Below the pieces are notes generated by a model, which saw nothing but the letters and a program-made list of their open reading frames with translations, did no database searches and was not told the origin of the DNA. Below are positions 1 to 12,400 of a DNA stretch of 64,000 bases, piece after piece. A program made the translations under genes and the position numbers. The DNA is from Membranipora membranacea (Eukaryota; Bryozoa; Gymnolaemata; Cheilostomatida; Membraniporidae), in contig OU612075.1 of the NCBI GenBank assembly GCA_914767715.1, positions 21,636,001-21,700,000 of the forward strand, given 5' to 3'. Each line of letters opens with the position of its first letter. Within the stretch, counting starts at the first letter, position 1.

Positions 1-456
1 TTACTGCAACTAAAGTACATATTACTCTTAGATTGCAAAATACATTTAAAGTACAAATTACTCAATGATCTCATCGATTTAAGCCACCCTCAATTCTGAG
101 TCTTCAGACTGAGACAGACTTTGTCATCTAAACCAATCTTAAGAAAATTGAATCAACTGCAAAACAAAGGCTTTTAGCTTTTATGTCTGATATTGTGGGA
201 AGCAACAAGGATGGATAAAATAATCCTACTGTTCTTGTCTCTGTTCACTGCATGATTTACTTTGGGATTAATGTCATAATATTCTCATGATATACATATG
301 AACTTGAATAACCCTTGGTCAGAGTCTGATCCATTGCCGTAGTTTCTTGGGTTTTTAGTTTTTACTGAGCGTGCTGTTATCAAAGTTTGCTCAAAATTCA
401 CTCAGTTAACTAAAGTTTTTGTTTGTTTATAAGCAATTGCTTTTTTTATTTTTCAG
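1..456. other. No gene seen; probable intron upstream of 457
   Basis: I see no convincing exon on either strand here. The stretch is AT-rich and ends in a pyrimidine tract followed by an AG at 455-456, so it looks like an intron (or 5'UTR intron) leading into the exon that starts at 457. Confidence 0.5.
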
Positions 457-1485
457 ATGAACAACAATATGAGTCTAGTCGGAGTAGACAATCGGGCCAT
501 GAGCGGAGTCCTGGGCGGGGCTGCGTTTAGTAACGATGATTATGACAAGGCTTCTACTGTGGTTATAAGTGATGACTATCTCTCACCTACATATCAGGGC
601 ATACCCTCGATCCTTGCTCCAGTCCACCCTAACCAACAACACCATACGAACATAGCTGTGATCTCACAACAACTACCAGTTGAGAGTGCAGACTACCAGG
701 CTATACCCGACTTAATCCAACAGTATCAGGACTTAGAACCTCGCACTAGGTCACTACCTCAGGTATGCAGGACAGAGTCATGTCTTCTTCAGGATCAGCT
801 GAGATATCAGACCATGCTTAATACAGGTAAGCTATAGATAGAGCAAGGTATCTGAGAATTAAGGGCAGCCCACTCACATGAGAAAGTGGTAATTGCTGCT
901 CGCTGACAGGGAACCTCCATTTGTGGTTCTTAGTTAATAATAATACGTCAATTATCGTGGAAATTAATAAAACATAAGCATGATTGTCTTTAGGTTGCAA
1001 TCATTCAAACTACGTAATAGTTCACTGGATGAGGTGGCAAATATGTTTCAAGCAGTTGCAATGTGAAAGGGTTTGTCCTCTCACAGAAAAAGAGCAGACA
1101 ACTTGCGACCTGCTGTTATTATTATTTAGCAGGTCTGGACGCACACTTTTACGCACAGAAGGAGGACACTTATTATTATGAAGATCCAGACAAAGCAGTC
1201 AGGCCACAAAGCCAGCTTTCTCAAGATCCTGAGAACACAGTCTATACAGCTATTGGGTCTGAGAGCACAGGCTACGCTAGGACCGATGATTTATATCAAT
1301 TAGCCGACGATCCTGGGTATGAGGTAGCGGGCTCTACAAGCACCACCCCGTATCAGACGATTGATCATGAGTATGATCACCCTGCTGACGCTTACAATGA
1401 CAGACTAAGGGGAGGCAGCGTCCAGAGTCGAGTGCGTGGACCTGACTCTATTTATGAGGTCATACGAGAGCATGAGAATTTATAG
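457..1485 (+). CDS. C-terminal two exons of a tyrosine-motif-rich tail protein
   Basis: Exons 457-826 and 1133-1485 join in phase 1 (GTAAGC donor, CAG acceptor) and give 240 residues ending in a TAG stop at 1483-1485. The first exon follows a strong splice acceptor and begins with ATG, so it is either the start after a 5'UTR intron or an internal exon of a longer gene running in from the left. I see no signal peptide or membrane segment in this part. It carries many Tyr-x-x-hydrophobic motifs (Y46 QGI, Y80 QAI, Y90 QDL, Y161 TAI, Y197 QTI, Y231 EVI). SIYEVI near the C-terminus fits the ITIM pattern; TVYTAI and TPYQTI fit the ITSM pattern. That spacing is typical of cytoplasmic tails that recruit SH2 proteins; this role is inference. 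The family is not recognised. Confidence 0.62.
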
Positions 1486-1559
1486 ATCTCTTATCTCACA
1501 TACCACAGTTCATATAATGGTATAAATTGGTAGTTTCAACACAAAAATGAACCAACATG

Positions 1560-1565
1560 AATAAA
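1560..1565 (+). other. Poly(A) signal AATAAA for the 457-1485 gene
   Basis: AATAAA lies about 75 bases after the stop codon of the plus-strand gene, a normal distance for cleavage and polyadenylation. Confidence 0.6.
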
Positions 1566-2296
1566 GTTTAATGTCTCTTAAGGGATTAAACTTATCGATC
1601 GTGGGTGTGTGACACTTTTTGAGCTTGGCGTAAATATAGCATCTCTCATAAAATATTTAGGAGTAATAATGAGTTACACTTGATTGCCCTGCTCTCATGA
1701 GATAACCCGCAGCGACACTTGAATATTCTACCAGAATTAAATATTTTGTAATCTGCCATAAAAAAATCAATCCATCTGTGTACAGTTTTCTTTCAGGGTA
1801 TGCATTTTGTAATCATGTAAGTCAAGCAAATTTTTAACTCTACAAACCTTTTATTTTTTCACACAAGTGACAGAGACAGAATATAATAAATACCATATAA
1901 ATAGGTATGAATATTTTGTAAATTCATGTAAATAAATGATGATTCTCATCGATTAATTTGAGAATGGGGGTTAAAGAGGTTATAATTACCAACTGAAATC
2001 AATCTTTCACAAAGTCAATGGGCGATATGCCACCGATACACCACATTAAATGAGGTTGATACATATTACTAGGAAAATACAAGCAAAGAATAATAAAGTC
2101 TTTAGACTGTGCCAAAAAAAGGTAACAAAAAGCAGATAAAAGTCTCTCAATGATTGATAATCTAGTAATTAGAATCATTACTGACCGCTAAATAGTACAA
2201 ATAAAAAATATTTAATAATTTTTTTGGCAACTCACAAACAAACCGTGCAAGGTTTTACATGGTGACCCAATGTCAGTTATGACTCATTTGTGATAG
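1566..2296. other. Convergent 3' intergenic region
   Basis: Between two genes that converge. I see no coding exon. A TTTAAT at 2211-2216 reads ATTAAA on the minus strand about 80 bases past the P2X stop, and is the nearest plausible poly(A) signal for that gene. Confidence 0.5.
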
Positions 2297-3757
2297 CTAC
2301 GGACTATCAAATGTGGCGAGGGGAGCTAACTCGTCCGAGGCGGAGGAAGGGGAAGAGGCTGTGGTGGAGGTAGCATCAAAGGCGACATCAGAGACAGCGT
2401 CGGGGCCGGCAGCATCGGAGTTATTATGATTGTTAGAGTTTACCCCGCTGTAGAGTTTGGAGTCTGAGCGATGGTGATCTCCGTTACTAAGCAGAGCAGA
2501 TGATGTATCGGCTGTCATCCCTGTAGTGGTAGATAGCTCAGACTTAGACCCCTTCAGGGTTGCTCGTCGTCTGTATGCCGGCTGCTCAACGTCCACAAAT
2601 ATGTGATTTTTGAAGAACTTTTTCTTGCGATGTACGTTGAGCAGTATAAGATCACAGCAGACTGAAGCGATTCCCAGCAGAGCCAGTCCAGAGCCGACAT
2701 TCATCAGGAAAGTGACAATGTCAAACTTTCTAGCTGAAGCCTCAGTTCCTAAAGTAAATAAAATGCCGTAAGCCTTGACAAGCTGTCGTATATTCTGTCC
2801 GTTCTCCTGGTAGTAAATAGGATAGCGAAAGTTGTATCCAGCAGCGATGGTGTTACCCCCGTAGTTATCCAGCCTGTCAAACACGTATTTAGGTTTACAC
2901 TCCGACTCGTCTCTATCAAAGTTACAGTCCCACTTTACACTAATAGAGATAACTCCGCCCTTTATAGCCATCTCTTTATACCACCTATCCTCATACCTTA
3001 TATCACCGGAGGCCTTAGTCGTAGCGATACTAACAATGTCAGCTAGTCTGAATATAGGACAGTACGGCTCATCCTCATGATGATACCTACAGCTCCTCAT
3101 GTAAGCTTTATCTACCAGCTCTATAAGATTACTCCTCGTCTTCTTATAGTGAGGAAAATAGACGTGGTTCTTAACAAAAACAGTAAAGTCCTTAGTCTGC
3201 TCTAGCATAGCCCGCTCCCCACCAGCAGGAAGATCATCGTTCTCTATTGGACACCACGCCTTCACCACACACTGTCCTGCCTCTATATCACATCTACCTG
3301 TGGTTACTCCGTGTCCGAGGTGATAGGGAGTACCCTCAGGTGTACAGTCCGAGTCATTACTACACGATCCCTGCCACGATGTCTCCGTACACTCTCCTTG
3401 TGTCTGATTGTGTGTCACGATCACGTTGGTGGTCAGGAAGAAAGCTCCATTCTCCTCTGGAGGCACGTTTAGATCAGCGGCGTCCCACAATCTCTGCCCT
3501 ACTCTCGGGTCCGTGGAGTTAGTATAAGCCACGCCTTTCAGTTTTGTTGTTGTGCCGCTGACAGGAGATGTCTCGATAAACTGATAGCCGTGATGAATGA
3601 TAAACACCCACACCACCACGTAGAGGATGATAGCCAGCTGAACTATTCTATTTATAACACCGATAAACCGTGATCGGATTGTCACCACCTTAGGAGTGTC
3701 ATACTCCAGACAGCTAGAGACAGCAAAATCTTTCACAGCGGCTCCTCCGCAGCCCAT
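2297..3757 (-). CDS. P2RX: P2X purinoceptor (ATP-gated cation channel), intronless
   Basis: A single 486-residue exon. The frame extends eight codons upstream, but only from GTG; the ATG at 3755-3757 gives an N-terminus of the usual P2X length. P2X subunits are trimeric ATP-gated cation channels of the plasma membrane. Visible hallmarks: the N-terminal Y-x-T-x-K site (Y19, T21, K23); membrane helix 1 at about 33-55; the ATP-site lysines K72/K74 in TTKLKGVAYTN; T192; N309-F310-R311; K328 in KAYGI; exactly ten ectodomain cysteines (123, 132, 138, 156, 163, 169, 223, 233, 278, 287); membrane helix 2 at about 346-372 with GSGLALLG. The YXXXK surface-retention motif after helix 2 reads NVHRK, so its tyrosine is missing. 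The tail is a long (about 110 residues) Ser/Thr/Asn/Asp-rich stretch. P2X4-like in overall sequence; true orthology is not shown. Confidence 0.97.
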   Translation of the reverse strand: MGCGGAAVKDFAVSSCLEYDTPKVVTIRSRFIGVINRIVQLAIILYVVVWVFIIHHGYQFIETSPVSGTTTKLKGVAYTNSTDPRVGQRLWDAADLNVPPEENGAFFLTTNVIVTHNQTQGECTETSWQGSCSNDSDCTPEGTPYHLGHGVTTGRCDIEAGQCVVKAWCPIENDDLPAGGERAMLEQTKDFTVFVKNHVYFPHYKKTRSNLIELVDKAYMRSCRYHHEDEPYCPIFRLADIVSIATTKASGDIRYEDRWYKEMAIKGGVISISVKWDCNFDRDESECKPKYVFDRLDNYGGNTIAAGYNFRYPIYYQENGQNIRQLVKAYGILFTLGTEASARKFDIVTFLMNVGSGLALLGIASVCCDLILLNVHRKKKFFKNHIFVDVEQPAYRRRATLKGSKSELSTTTGMTADTSSALLSNGDHHRSDSKLYSGVNSNNHNNSDAAGPDAVSDVAFDATSTTASSPSSASDELAPLATFDSP

Positions 3758-6019
3758 GATTAATGTGTAAAACCTCTCCACAAATTATAATATGAATAAT
3801 CGGCTAGACACAGATATACATCAACAGATACGCTCTCAATTAATAATCGTATTGTTTTTACTGTGTAGATAAATATTTTTCTCTGTAATAATTCAGGTGC
3901 TGGTCTCACATCCACAGACCTCCAGAGTATCGCTGCTTCATACAAGCATCGAGCTCAACAAAACTTATTAAACTGAATGCTGAAGTATTTTGTGAAAGTT
4001 GATATTGAACAGCTCACCATCAATAATTAAAGAGTCGTTTTAGTATATTGAGAGGAGCCTGATTATAATATTGTAAACACCGGCATCCTTTATAGTAAAG
4101 CTGATGATATGCTTGATCACACGTAGCCAAACACCCACAGATCCTATAATCCCATCAGACTTGCTGTCTCGGATTTTGAAATTCAAGATGGGAAATCAAT
4201 ACGGGTCCATATGCTGGAGACACCATCTCTCTCAACACCTCATCAAAACAGGATACCAATCATCACTTGTCATATTCTATATGCATAGACCTAACAGATA
4301 CACATAATTAATTTAAATCATACTTATCCTGAATATTGATGGTAAACTCGAAATAGTGAAACTGAAATTACCCAAATGAATTATCAAGAATTTCATTATG
4401 CCTTCCAATTGTATTGTTTGATCTACATCTCAGCCATATTTTTCTTGCTAAGCTGGTTAACTCCTATGTTAGAAGTGGAAAATGTGATGTAGGGGGATGC
4501 CAACCGCTACTGGAGCCCTATGGTGATTGCAAATGAAAATGCATCAATTTATATGTAGGGGGATGCATCCCCCTAGACAAAGTAGGAACCCTATAAGTAC
4601 AACAAGAGGCCTAAGAAGCTTAATTATTATATGGGCATCTTTTTCAGCTCCTCTACTTCACTCTAACTCTCATATTTGTCGCTGTCGTCAGCAGAGAAAG
4701 GGAAAGGCACTTCATAGTTCATATCATAAATATGCAATCTGGCAAAACGCGGAACCATCTACCTGATTCCATAACAGTATTAGGACTATCTATGATGTTG
4801 TTACGACAGAATAGGAGATCAATTTGATTGATGGTCTCTGGTTAGTCAAAATAAGAGGACCAGATACACTAAATACATAACGTTTAATTAAAGCAGGGAG
4901 ATACAGATTTTCAAACTCCTTGATTAAAGTAATCTATAGTTTCCTGATATACTAAGAGCCCTAAAGGAAAACACATTTGGAAATATCATTAATTCAGGGT
5001 GTTGATATTGAGACGACATAATTACCACACACTGCACCAGTAATAAGTACTGATTGTGTAAAGTGTCAGCCGATCCTGACACATATTCAGTAGGGATCTA
5101 CTTCCCTAAAATAAAGAGCTGTCATTATTTCCTGATATGAGGACGTCAGAATTACGACAATGGGATAACGAGACATTACCTGCTGACACTAGGGCTGTGT
5201 CACTTTTGACAGGTTAAATCAGGTGCTTCCTCTTGATGAAGTGAATCAATTTATGAAACAAGAGCTCTTCCATTCAAAAGATCGATAGTATAAGTCAGTA
5301 ATTTCTAGAGCCAAGTTATAATATAAATCAGTAGTTGTGTCCTCATGTAAAACAAAGGTTAATTTCAGTTGCCCATTCTGTGATCTAACAAACTAGACGG
5401 TTCTGTTTTCTATTTGAACACATCTCATTATATTGTCACATATACTGATCACTATATCACATATGGAACCGAGTTTGGTGGATGATGAGAGGGAATCAGC
5501 GACTTACGTATAGATAGGTATCGATCGTTTTGATGCTGCATGTGACCAGACGATGATTTTGATTTATAATTTTGTTTTGTACTCACACATAGTGCATAAT
5601 ATAAATGACCATGCATGTTTTATTATGAATGAGAAAGGGCCCACAGCTGGTATATAATTAACGTGTGAATAGGACACATGTGAGACCAAAAAGTGGCCTC
5701 GGGCGGAAAGATAAATGGAACACATCTCTATCACTTCTATACAAGTATGTTTTTTTTTGCATGTAATTCTCATCATAAGTTTGGTGTTTGAGGTTGAGGC
5801 TTGGAGTTCATAAATAGAGTGACCTTAAAAAACATTCAGCATTCAAGCGAAGAGACTGCAGTTCTCTGTGAACTTGAGCTGTAATCGCAATCATATCAAA
5901 CCGCTCTTGTAAGAGTCCAGGAAGATATGATCACAGTATATAAATGTGAGGTATAACTAGGTTATATCTGTTATTAGACCCTCATGTTTGCTGTACTAGG
6001 GAGAGGAGGGTCTGACTGT
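3758..6019. other. Intergenic region upstream of P2X
   Basis: About 2.3 kb without a supported exon on either strand; the short open frames look like chance. It contains a perfect 20-bp palindrome at 4556-4575 and presumably the P2X promoter, for which I see no clear core element. Confidence 0.5.
4556..4575. repeat. Perfect 20-bp palindrome
   Basis: TAGGGGGATGCATCCCCCTA equals its own reverse complement. Its first half also occurs about 65 bases upstream (near 4489). No flanking target duplication is seen. Confidence 0.7.
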
Positions 6020-8937
6020 TTAAGGGGATAACTCCTTATGTGGTTCATCATGTTCAGTAAACCAGCCTTCTCTCTCTAACACAATCTCGATGTTACTCTC
6101 TGCTGTGAAGTAACAACTGGAGCTGTTAGAATTAACACTCGGCTTGTTCCGCAACATGTAATTTGATTTAGAGCTACTATGGTTACTATGTGTAATACTC
6201 AGCAGCTGCATCGAGTTCTTTCTATAGGCCATCGGTGATATCCAGCGAGGCACATCTAAAGAGCATTCAGCAGTTAACCGGTCTAACATTTTCTGAGCTG
6301 CCTCAAGGTACATCTGTAATGTAAGAACAGCAACTTTACACATTACACTTAGATAACCTTACGTGACAGCCATCCCTACATAGACCTGCCAATTGAGTGG
6401 GTGTCTCTGGGAGACCTCTGATTATTGCTTCAGGATTCCATCATGATACCATGAAAAAAGACATGTTGGTGATATACCAACTAGATAAATATATATTCAA
6501 TCCACACGATTGACAGTCTTTCCCTAGTGATATTGAAGGGACAGTAGCCAGGCCCCAGATAGCTCTAACCACACATAGAGTATCAGACCACAAGCTCGGG
6601 AGTCACAGGCAGAGAAATAGTGCCGTCCAATTTGGCAAGGGGAGAAAATTTAATATGATACGATGTGATACAACATGGTAATCCTTATAATGTGAGATAA
6701 TAATATGAGTTATTGAGAGATAGTATGAGATTCTGTGAGTTAGTATGAGATATTGAGAGATAATGTGAGATAATATGAGATACTGTGAGATAATATGAGA
6801 CACAGTAACTGACTGAGGATGCTGTTCCATCGGGTTTAGATTTGTTTTCAGATGGGCTGAGTTTTACTTTCGGTGTCATTGTGCTATGACCATCGTGATA
6901 TCTTCGTGTACTTCCACTACGCTGATTATCCAGCGAGGAGGCAATAGCTACAGACAAATATACAGACATACAGGTCGAGTTATATATCCAGTGAAAAGGA
7001 ATGTCACAAAAATAAACGAAGTGCAAAGTTTTGGAAGAACTATAATGTTATTGCGTTAAGAAGATAAGCTTCTGTAAGTAATTTAGTTTTTACAACAAGT
7101 CCATTCGGTGCTCGATTCATTTGGCAGTTTTATCATACAAAAATTATACCTAAACTGTGAGAATAGCACTCTTTCTTAAAACTTTCTATACTAACTGGTA
7201 TGAATCTGTGCTTGATTCTGAAAGCCCTACTTGGCAAAAGGAACAGAGGTCACAGGCGTGAATAGCAATCATACATAATACATTGATGACATCAGTGGAA
7301 AGATTGAGTAGCAGAGGCTCAAATTTGTTAAAATACCAATAAGGGAGTTCACATCAATAAAAATATTTCGATAGTCATTTGGGACATATTATGCAGAGGA
7401 TGGAAAAAAACCACAGATCAATAAACCGTATGTATAAAGAGCGTAAAAACATCCGGAGACAAATCTATCAAGAACCGTGTTTTATTTGAGAATACCCCAA
7501 AAATTGGCGTTTAAGTCAAAAACCAAAAGGTCCAGGTCGTTCGAAATTTTGTGAGTAAAACAATTACTATCCCTAGCTAATTTATTGATCATGTATTGAT
7601 TTGATATGTACATGGTCGTGTCACAAGGATTATTGCATAATTGTATTCATTTCCCGTGACAGACAGGAGGTTATTGAATGTCAAATAGAATATTCCCACA
7701 CAAAGTTCGGTCTGTTACGGAATATTTTATGACTAAATCTCAGAAGTTGTAGGTTAATCCCACAAAAGTTATGAGAAGACTCACCTTTAAGAGCAGAAGC
7801 TGGTTTGGCAACTGGCTGGTTATTGTGACGTAATCGCTTAGCCACTGACACCTGACAAAAAGGATTTGCTATACAATACAATATATTATAATATCTTATT
7901 TTAACTGAAACTATAGCTTTGCTTGAAAATGCTTTTTTTGTCACAATCAGCTTAAACATTGACAGTGAGCAAAGTTATCTCAAGAGGTCAGAATTACCAA
8001 ATGTCTTTGTCTGTATGTATGTACCTTTATTGATTCATTCCAATGAATAATATAACGTTTTAGACGTGCTGTCTAAAAGATTTGAGCTCTGTCTGAAAAT
8101 GCACAAAATTAGGAAGTAGTGTATAAAACTGTATGATGTAAAATCAGAATAAAAGGATAAAAATAAAAGACTAAAATAATGCCCTGTTGAGGGCTTTGGC
8201 GGCAATATTACGGTAACAATATTTGCGGCAGTTAGTTCTGTGTCTGAGCGTCTTGTAAAGCCCAGATAGGAGAGTGTCTAGTTTAAGAGCAGCACTAGAG
8301 CTGCCGGCCACCAGGTCACTGCAAATTATATCTACCTCGCCATCAGATCATTATGGAATTTTTCCATTGCAGTGAGATCAGGGAAAATGGAAGGGTAAGG
8401 AGCCTGCGCACAATTATAGGTCACACCTCTTTTAATGAAAAGATCCTAAATTCATTTTATACAAAACCGCTTCCTTTCACCTTGGTGAGATTCATATATT
8501 AGTTGTTACTTGTTAGGTAGATGATGAATGCTGCTGACTAACTGACTCACCAAAAAGAGTAATGTTAGAGGTACGGCAGCAATAACTCCATATACTATCA
8601 GATTATTGATAATCTTCTGCCTGCTGATGGCATGTGGAAGCTCATAATCCTCCATTATTATACTCGTATCTATAGCATATCAACAAAATAGACAAGATTA
8701 ATTTATATCATCAATATTACATGAAATAAAAATGTGATTTAAATTTTTACCTAGTTCAACTCTGCCACATAATTAATAATTGATAACTCCTTTTCATTTG
8801 ACTAAGCACTAACCTGTGGTTGTCATGTTGTATTCGGCTGGAGATGTCTGAACTAGAGTGCTGTTTATTCTACCATAATCTGTCGATTTAGCCATCTTTG
8901 TACTGTGCGCGGCAGTGATCATAGCGGTGCACAACAT
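6020..8937 (-). CDS. Five-exon single-pass membrane protein, family unknown
   Basis: Exons in transcript order: 8814-8937, 8551-8669, 7785-7851, 6814-6947, 6020-6313. Phases agree at every junction and the sum is 738 nt (245 residues plus stop). The ATG at 8935-8937 has an in-frame stop seven codons upstream. Residues 1-60 are short and polar with N-glycosylation sequons (NST at about 25, NMT at about 37). One hydrophobic helix at about 61-84 is followed at once by basic residues (AKRLRH), so the N-terminus is probably outside and a roughly 160-residue Ser/Lys-rich tail inside. The gene lies about 520 bp downstream of the next minus-strand gene. Splicing into that gene is unlikely, because that gene has its own stop. 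The exon at 8814 might have an upstream 5'UTR intron. No domain recognised. Confidence 0.68.
6690..6803. repeat. Degenerate minisatellite next to a 5' splice site
   Basis: Repeats of TGAGATAATATGAGA-like units of about 10-20 bp lie in the intron between the exons 6814-6947 and 6020-6313. In the minus-strand transcript they start about 10 bases after the donor. Confidence 0.7.
8010..8400 (-). repeat. Possible 3' end of a retroelement in an intron
   Basis: Inside the intron 7852-8550. On the minus strand a frame of about 58 codons follows a stop and ends near 8180, rich in Arg/Asn/Tyr. It is followed by an A/T-rich tail including plus-strand CCTTTATTGATTCATTCC, as at the 3' ends of LINE/SINE-like elements. 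There is no reverse-transcriptase motif, so the family is a guess. Confidence 0.25.
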
Positions 8938-9453
8938 GAGCACAATTAAAGTATATCACATCGATAACGCAGAGTATCAAATTAATTATCTTTTTTCTTA
9001 AACCAATAACACAAAATCAGATGACAACTCTAGTTTAAAATGTAGAAGCTTTTATTGTACTCCATGGAATCGGACATAGATTTATACAAGTGCAGAATTC
9101 GGATTTTATTATCGCATTCGCTAGGGTACTCCTAGCCTGTCCGGACAAACTACACCCCCCCCCCATCACCAACAAAGGTTGCCAAGAAAGTCTAGAGTAC
9201 TTCTTGACCATAGCTATACCTTCAACTAATATCTCAACAGTGCGAGGGGGTGAATTGTTTAGTCAATCACCTAATATTAGGTGCAGGGGTAGGACCAGAG
9301 GCTACCTTTTAGAGATGGGATAATTGTCATAGAAAACCACCATACAAAATAACAGAGTCATATTGTAGGAGGTAGGGATAGTGTAATAAAGAATATCACT
9401 GCTGCATACATATCAGCCAGGCTGGATAAGTTCGCCCTCAGGGCTGGGAATGT
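8938..9453. other. Short intergenic spacer with poly(A) signals
   Basis: Spacer between two minus-strand genes. Plus-strand TTTATT at 9105-9110 and 9051-9056 read AATAAA on the minus strand, about 345 and 400 bases after the stop of the upstream gene. No exon seen. Confidence 0.5.
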
Positions 9454-12400
9454 TCATCTGGGTTTCAGTTTTAATGTAAGTTCCAATCTTCTGTTTTTTG
9501 AAGATGTGTGATTCGCCTGAGATGATTGATGGTTTACAGCAGGTTTACTTGAGGCTGGCCTTTCCACAGACCCGTATTTTATAGGAGGGTTAGTGAAGGA
9601 ACTCAGGTATGGTTGTAGAGTTTTCTTCTTACGTCTGCCTCTCGAATCAAACCCTGTAATCAGAAAATAATAATATAACATGAGACTCTAAGTCAGGATA
9701 GGTGGAGAAGTAGTTTACGTAATATCTCTCTTAGCCTCATGGCATCTGACATGGTACAGGTGATCGAGTATGTCGCCTTTTATATTGATTATATTGATGT
9801 ATCCTCAAAATTAATACTCCCAAGTAACAGTAGCTAGTTTTTCCCTATGTGTTTGATCAACCAGAATTTCAATTTATTATTGATTTTGTCTGAGAAAGTT
9901 TTTTGTATCCTAACTGTCACTGATGTCACATGGTATACAATATCAGGGATATTCCCATCTCAGAACTTGCCTATTCTCAACATTTCTATTACCACTAAGG
10001 CTTGGGCTTATTATAATCATGACTACAGTATAAGGAAACACCCAAGCTTCAGTGGCAGTAAGGATGTAGTGAATCATGGCATCTGTCTTTGACTTTAAAT
10101 ATTAAATCAGAGGATTTGGAAGTCTCCTACTCTTCGAATTTTATAGAAATACTGTAGTTGTTGTCATACCTGCTGATCTAGTTTTATCTACAGGATTTCT
10201 CTGTTTTCTGCGTATAGCACCAGGTACAGTTCTCAGCCCACCGAAACTCCTCGGTCTTCCTAGACTCCTCGGTCCTCCTGTACTTGAATGTGTTGTGCTG
10301 CTAACTGTAGAACTACCTCCAGTCACTAAACTCTCTCCAGCTGCCGAGCTGTCGGCAGTGTACCCCTCAGTGGAGGAGAGGGCAAGTCTCTCTTTTCTGA
10401 TACGCTTCACTGCATCTAACATGTGCTTACCTGACCTGGCTGCTGAGGCTGAGGAGGTCAGATGTCGATTTGTATGATGTCTGGTCACTATTGGTGGTAA
10501 CTTAGTCTGAAATCCAAGTACAAACTACTTTATGGAGGGTGGAGACTGTCTCAATGTATAGGGAATCATTATAACAATGCACATTTTTCGTATTATAACC
10601 AATTTATTATGATTGAAATAAAACTAAGAATGACGATAAGATGCTTGTAATTTAGTTAAAGCTTTTCTTGGCTTTTTATCACTTAATAGTATAAAAGCAG
10701 CTATCGATGTTCAAGCATTTTTCTTCCTTGGCCATAACTAAGTCCAAATAAGCTAACTTATCTGGGTGTTGTGACCAGATAATCATTTAACCACTCCAAG
10801 TCAAGAGCAAAGTTTCTGGTTTTTGTCTTACAACATTTCTAAGTCAGACCCTAAGGTCTAATAAATAAGCAGAGGTATCACTCACCTCATCCTGCTCATG
10901 TCTGGAGTTTTCTTCTTCCGCTAATTTATCCAAGGCAAGCCTCCTAGCAGCTAACAAAATACATAAGCTGTAAGCTTACCAAACTGATAGTAAGAGATCA
11001 TATGACGATACTAAAAGTCTTCATATTACAACATTGACAAACTTTTATAGGATGATTTGTCCTTATGATTAGAAAATTTATGAAAACACTTAGTATATCT
11101 AGTGACATTTGCACTAGTACCTTTCTTATTGAGTTTTTTCTGTTCCTTATCCCATTGGATATCCTTCTCTAACTGTATGGCATTAGCAAACTTCTTATTT
11201 AGGTACTCCTGTCTGTTAAGGGCTCTATAAGATATACACGTGTGCACATCATCCTTATATGGTAAAGGTGAAGATGTAAGTGGAGTATAGCATAGCGTTA
11301 GATAAACTTTATGCAGGCTGTTCTGCAAGCCGTGACAATCATTAACAGAATATTTGACAAGACAAGCCTCTAATTTTACTATATATATATTTAAGAAAAA
11401 GAATTTGTGTAAGTGAATAATGGCCGGAATCAGACTGAGTTCTTTCTTACCTCTTGTTGGATCTCCGACTTATAACTCCAGCAAATACAAACATAATGAA
11501 TATAAATACTGCAGCTCCAGTAATAGCCATCGTGTATCCTATTCTCCATTTCATCTGAGCTGAGCCCTCAGACTCCAATGGCTAGGTATAAATATCATAT
11601 CATATCATATCATATCATAACTCATCACATCGCATCGCATCGCATCGCATCGCATCGCATCGCATCATATCATATCATATCATGGTAATGCGAAAAAGTC
11701 TAGAGACCTTTTGATGAACACATTTTTTAAAAGTTGTCCGGATCCGATCATATCGTTGTATACTATCTCTTATTACTGTTGTGGATATGATGATATATAA
11801 TAAAGATGGATGATCCTGGCCCTAGTACATAACCCATTATCAGAATCTCTGATCTCATCGAGTGATGGCGGCGGCAAGATCTTTATTTTCCTTTTGCTGG
11901 GTAACGCAGACAAGTCATACTGAGACAGCCAGAAATATGCTATCTCTAATTATAATGGAGCTGGACATGTATAAACAGGGCTACAGACCTGAGTACATAG
12001 CCCATTATCTGGATCTCTGAGACTTATATCACTACAGACACATCTCTTATTACTGCTGCCGTCTGTGACGTGACGCTCTGATGGAGTCTTACACACCATA
12101 TCAGTGTGTAAGTGATGACATTGTACATCCCAGTCACATATCACTTTAAAGTATAAATATGATACAGTATGAATATAAAACAGCATGATAACGTATTATA
12201 CATAATATTACATTCCAGAGCATTTATATAAGATGAGGAATACATGAGTAGTGTATACCCATGCGCATTGGTATACCTGACTGTCTGATTATATTTTTTA
12301 TACAAGGTGAATTGAGAACCTGTTATTGTTACTGTTATTTAGGCAGTATATTTGAGTTTAGAATAACACTATCATTTATATCAAGAAAGCCTCAACATCC

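Noticed and set aside
3758-3781. Eight-codon N-terminal extension of the P2X frame
   Set aside because: It starts with GTG, not ATG; the internal ATG gives the normal P2X N-terminal length.
8010-8400. Extra exon of the 6020-8937 gene
   Set aside because: No acceptor/donor pair fits the phases, and the flanking exons already join in phase 0.
9100-9323. Plus-strand 77-codon frame between two minus-strand genes
   Set aside because: Low-quality composition, overlaps poly(A) signals of the minus-strand gene, and has no splice or homology support.
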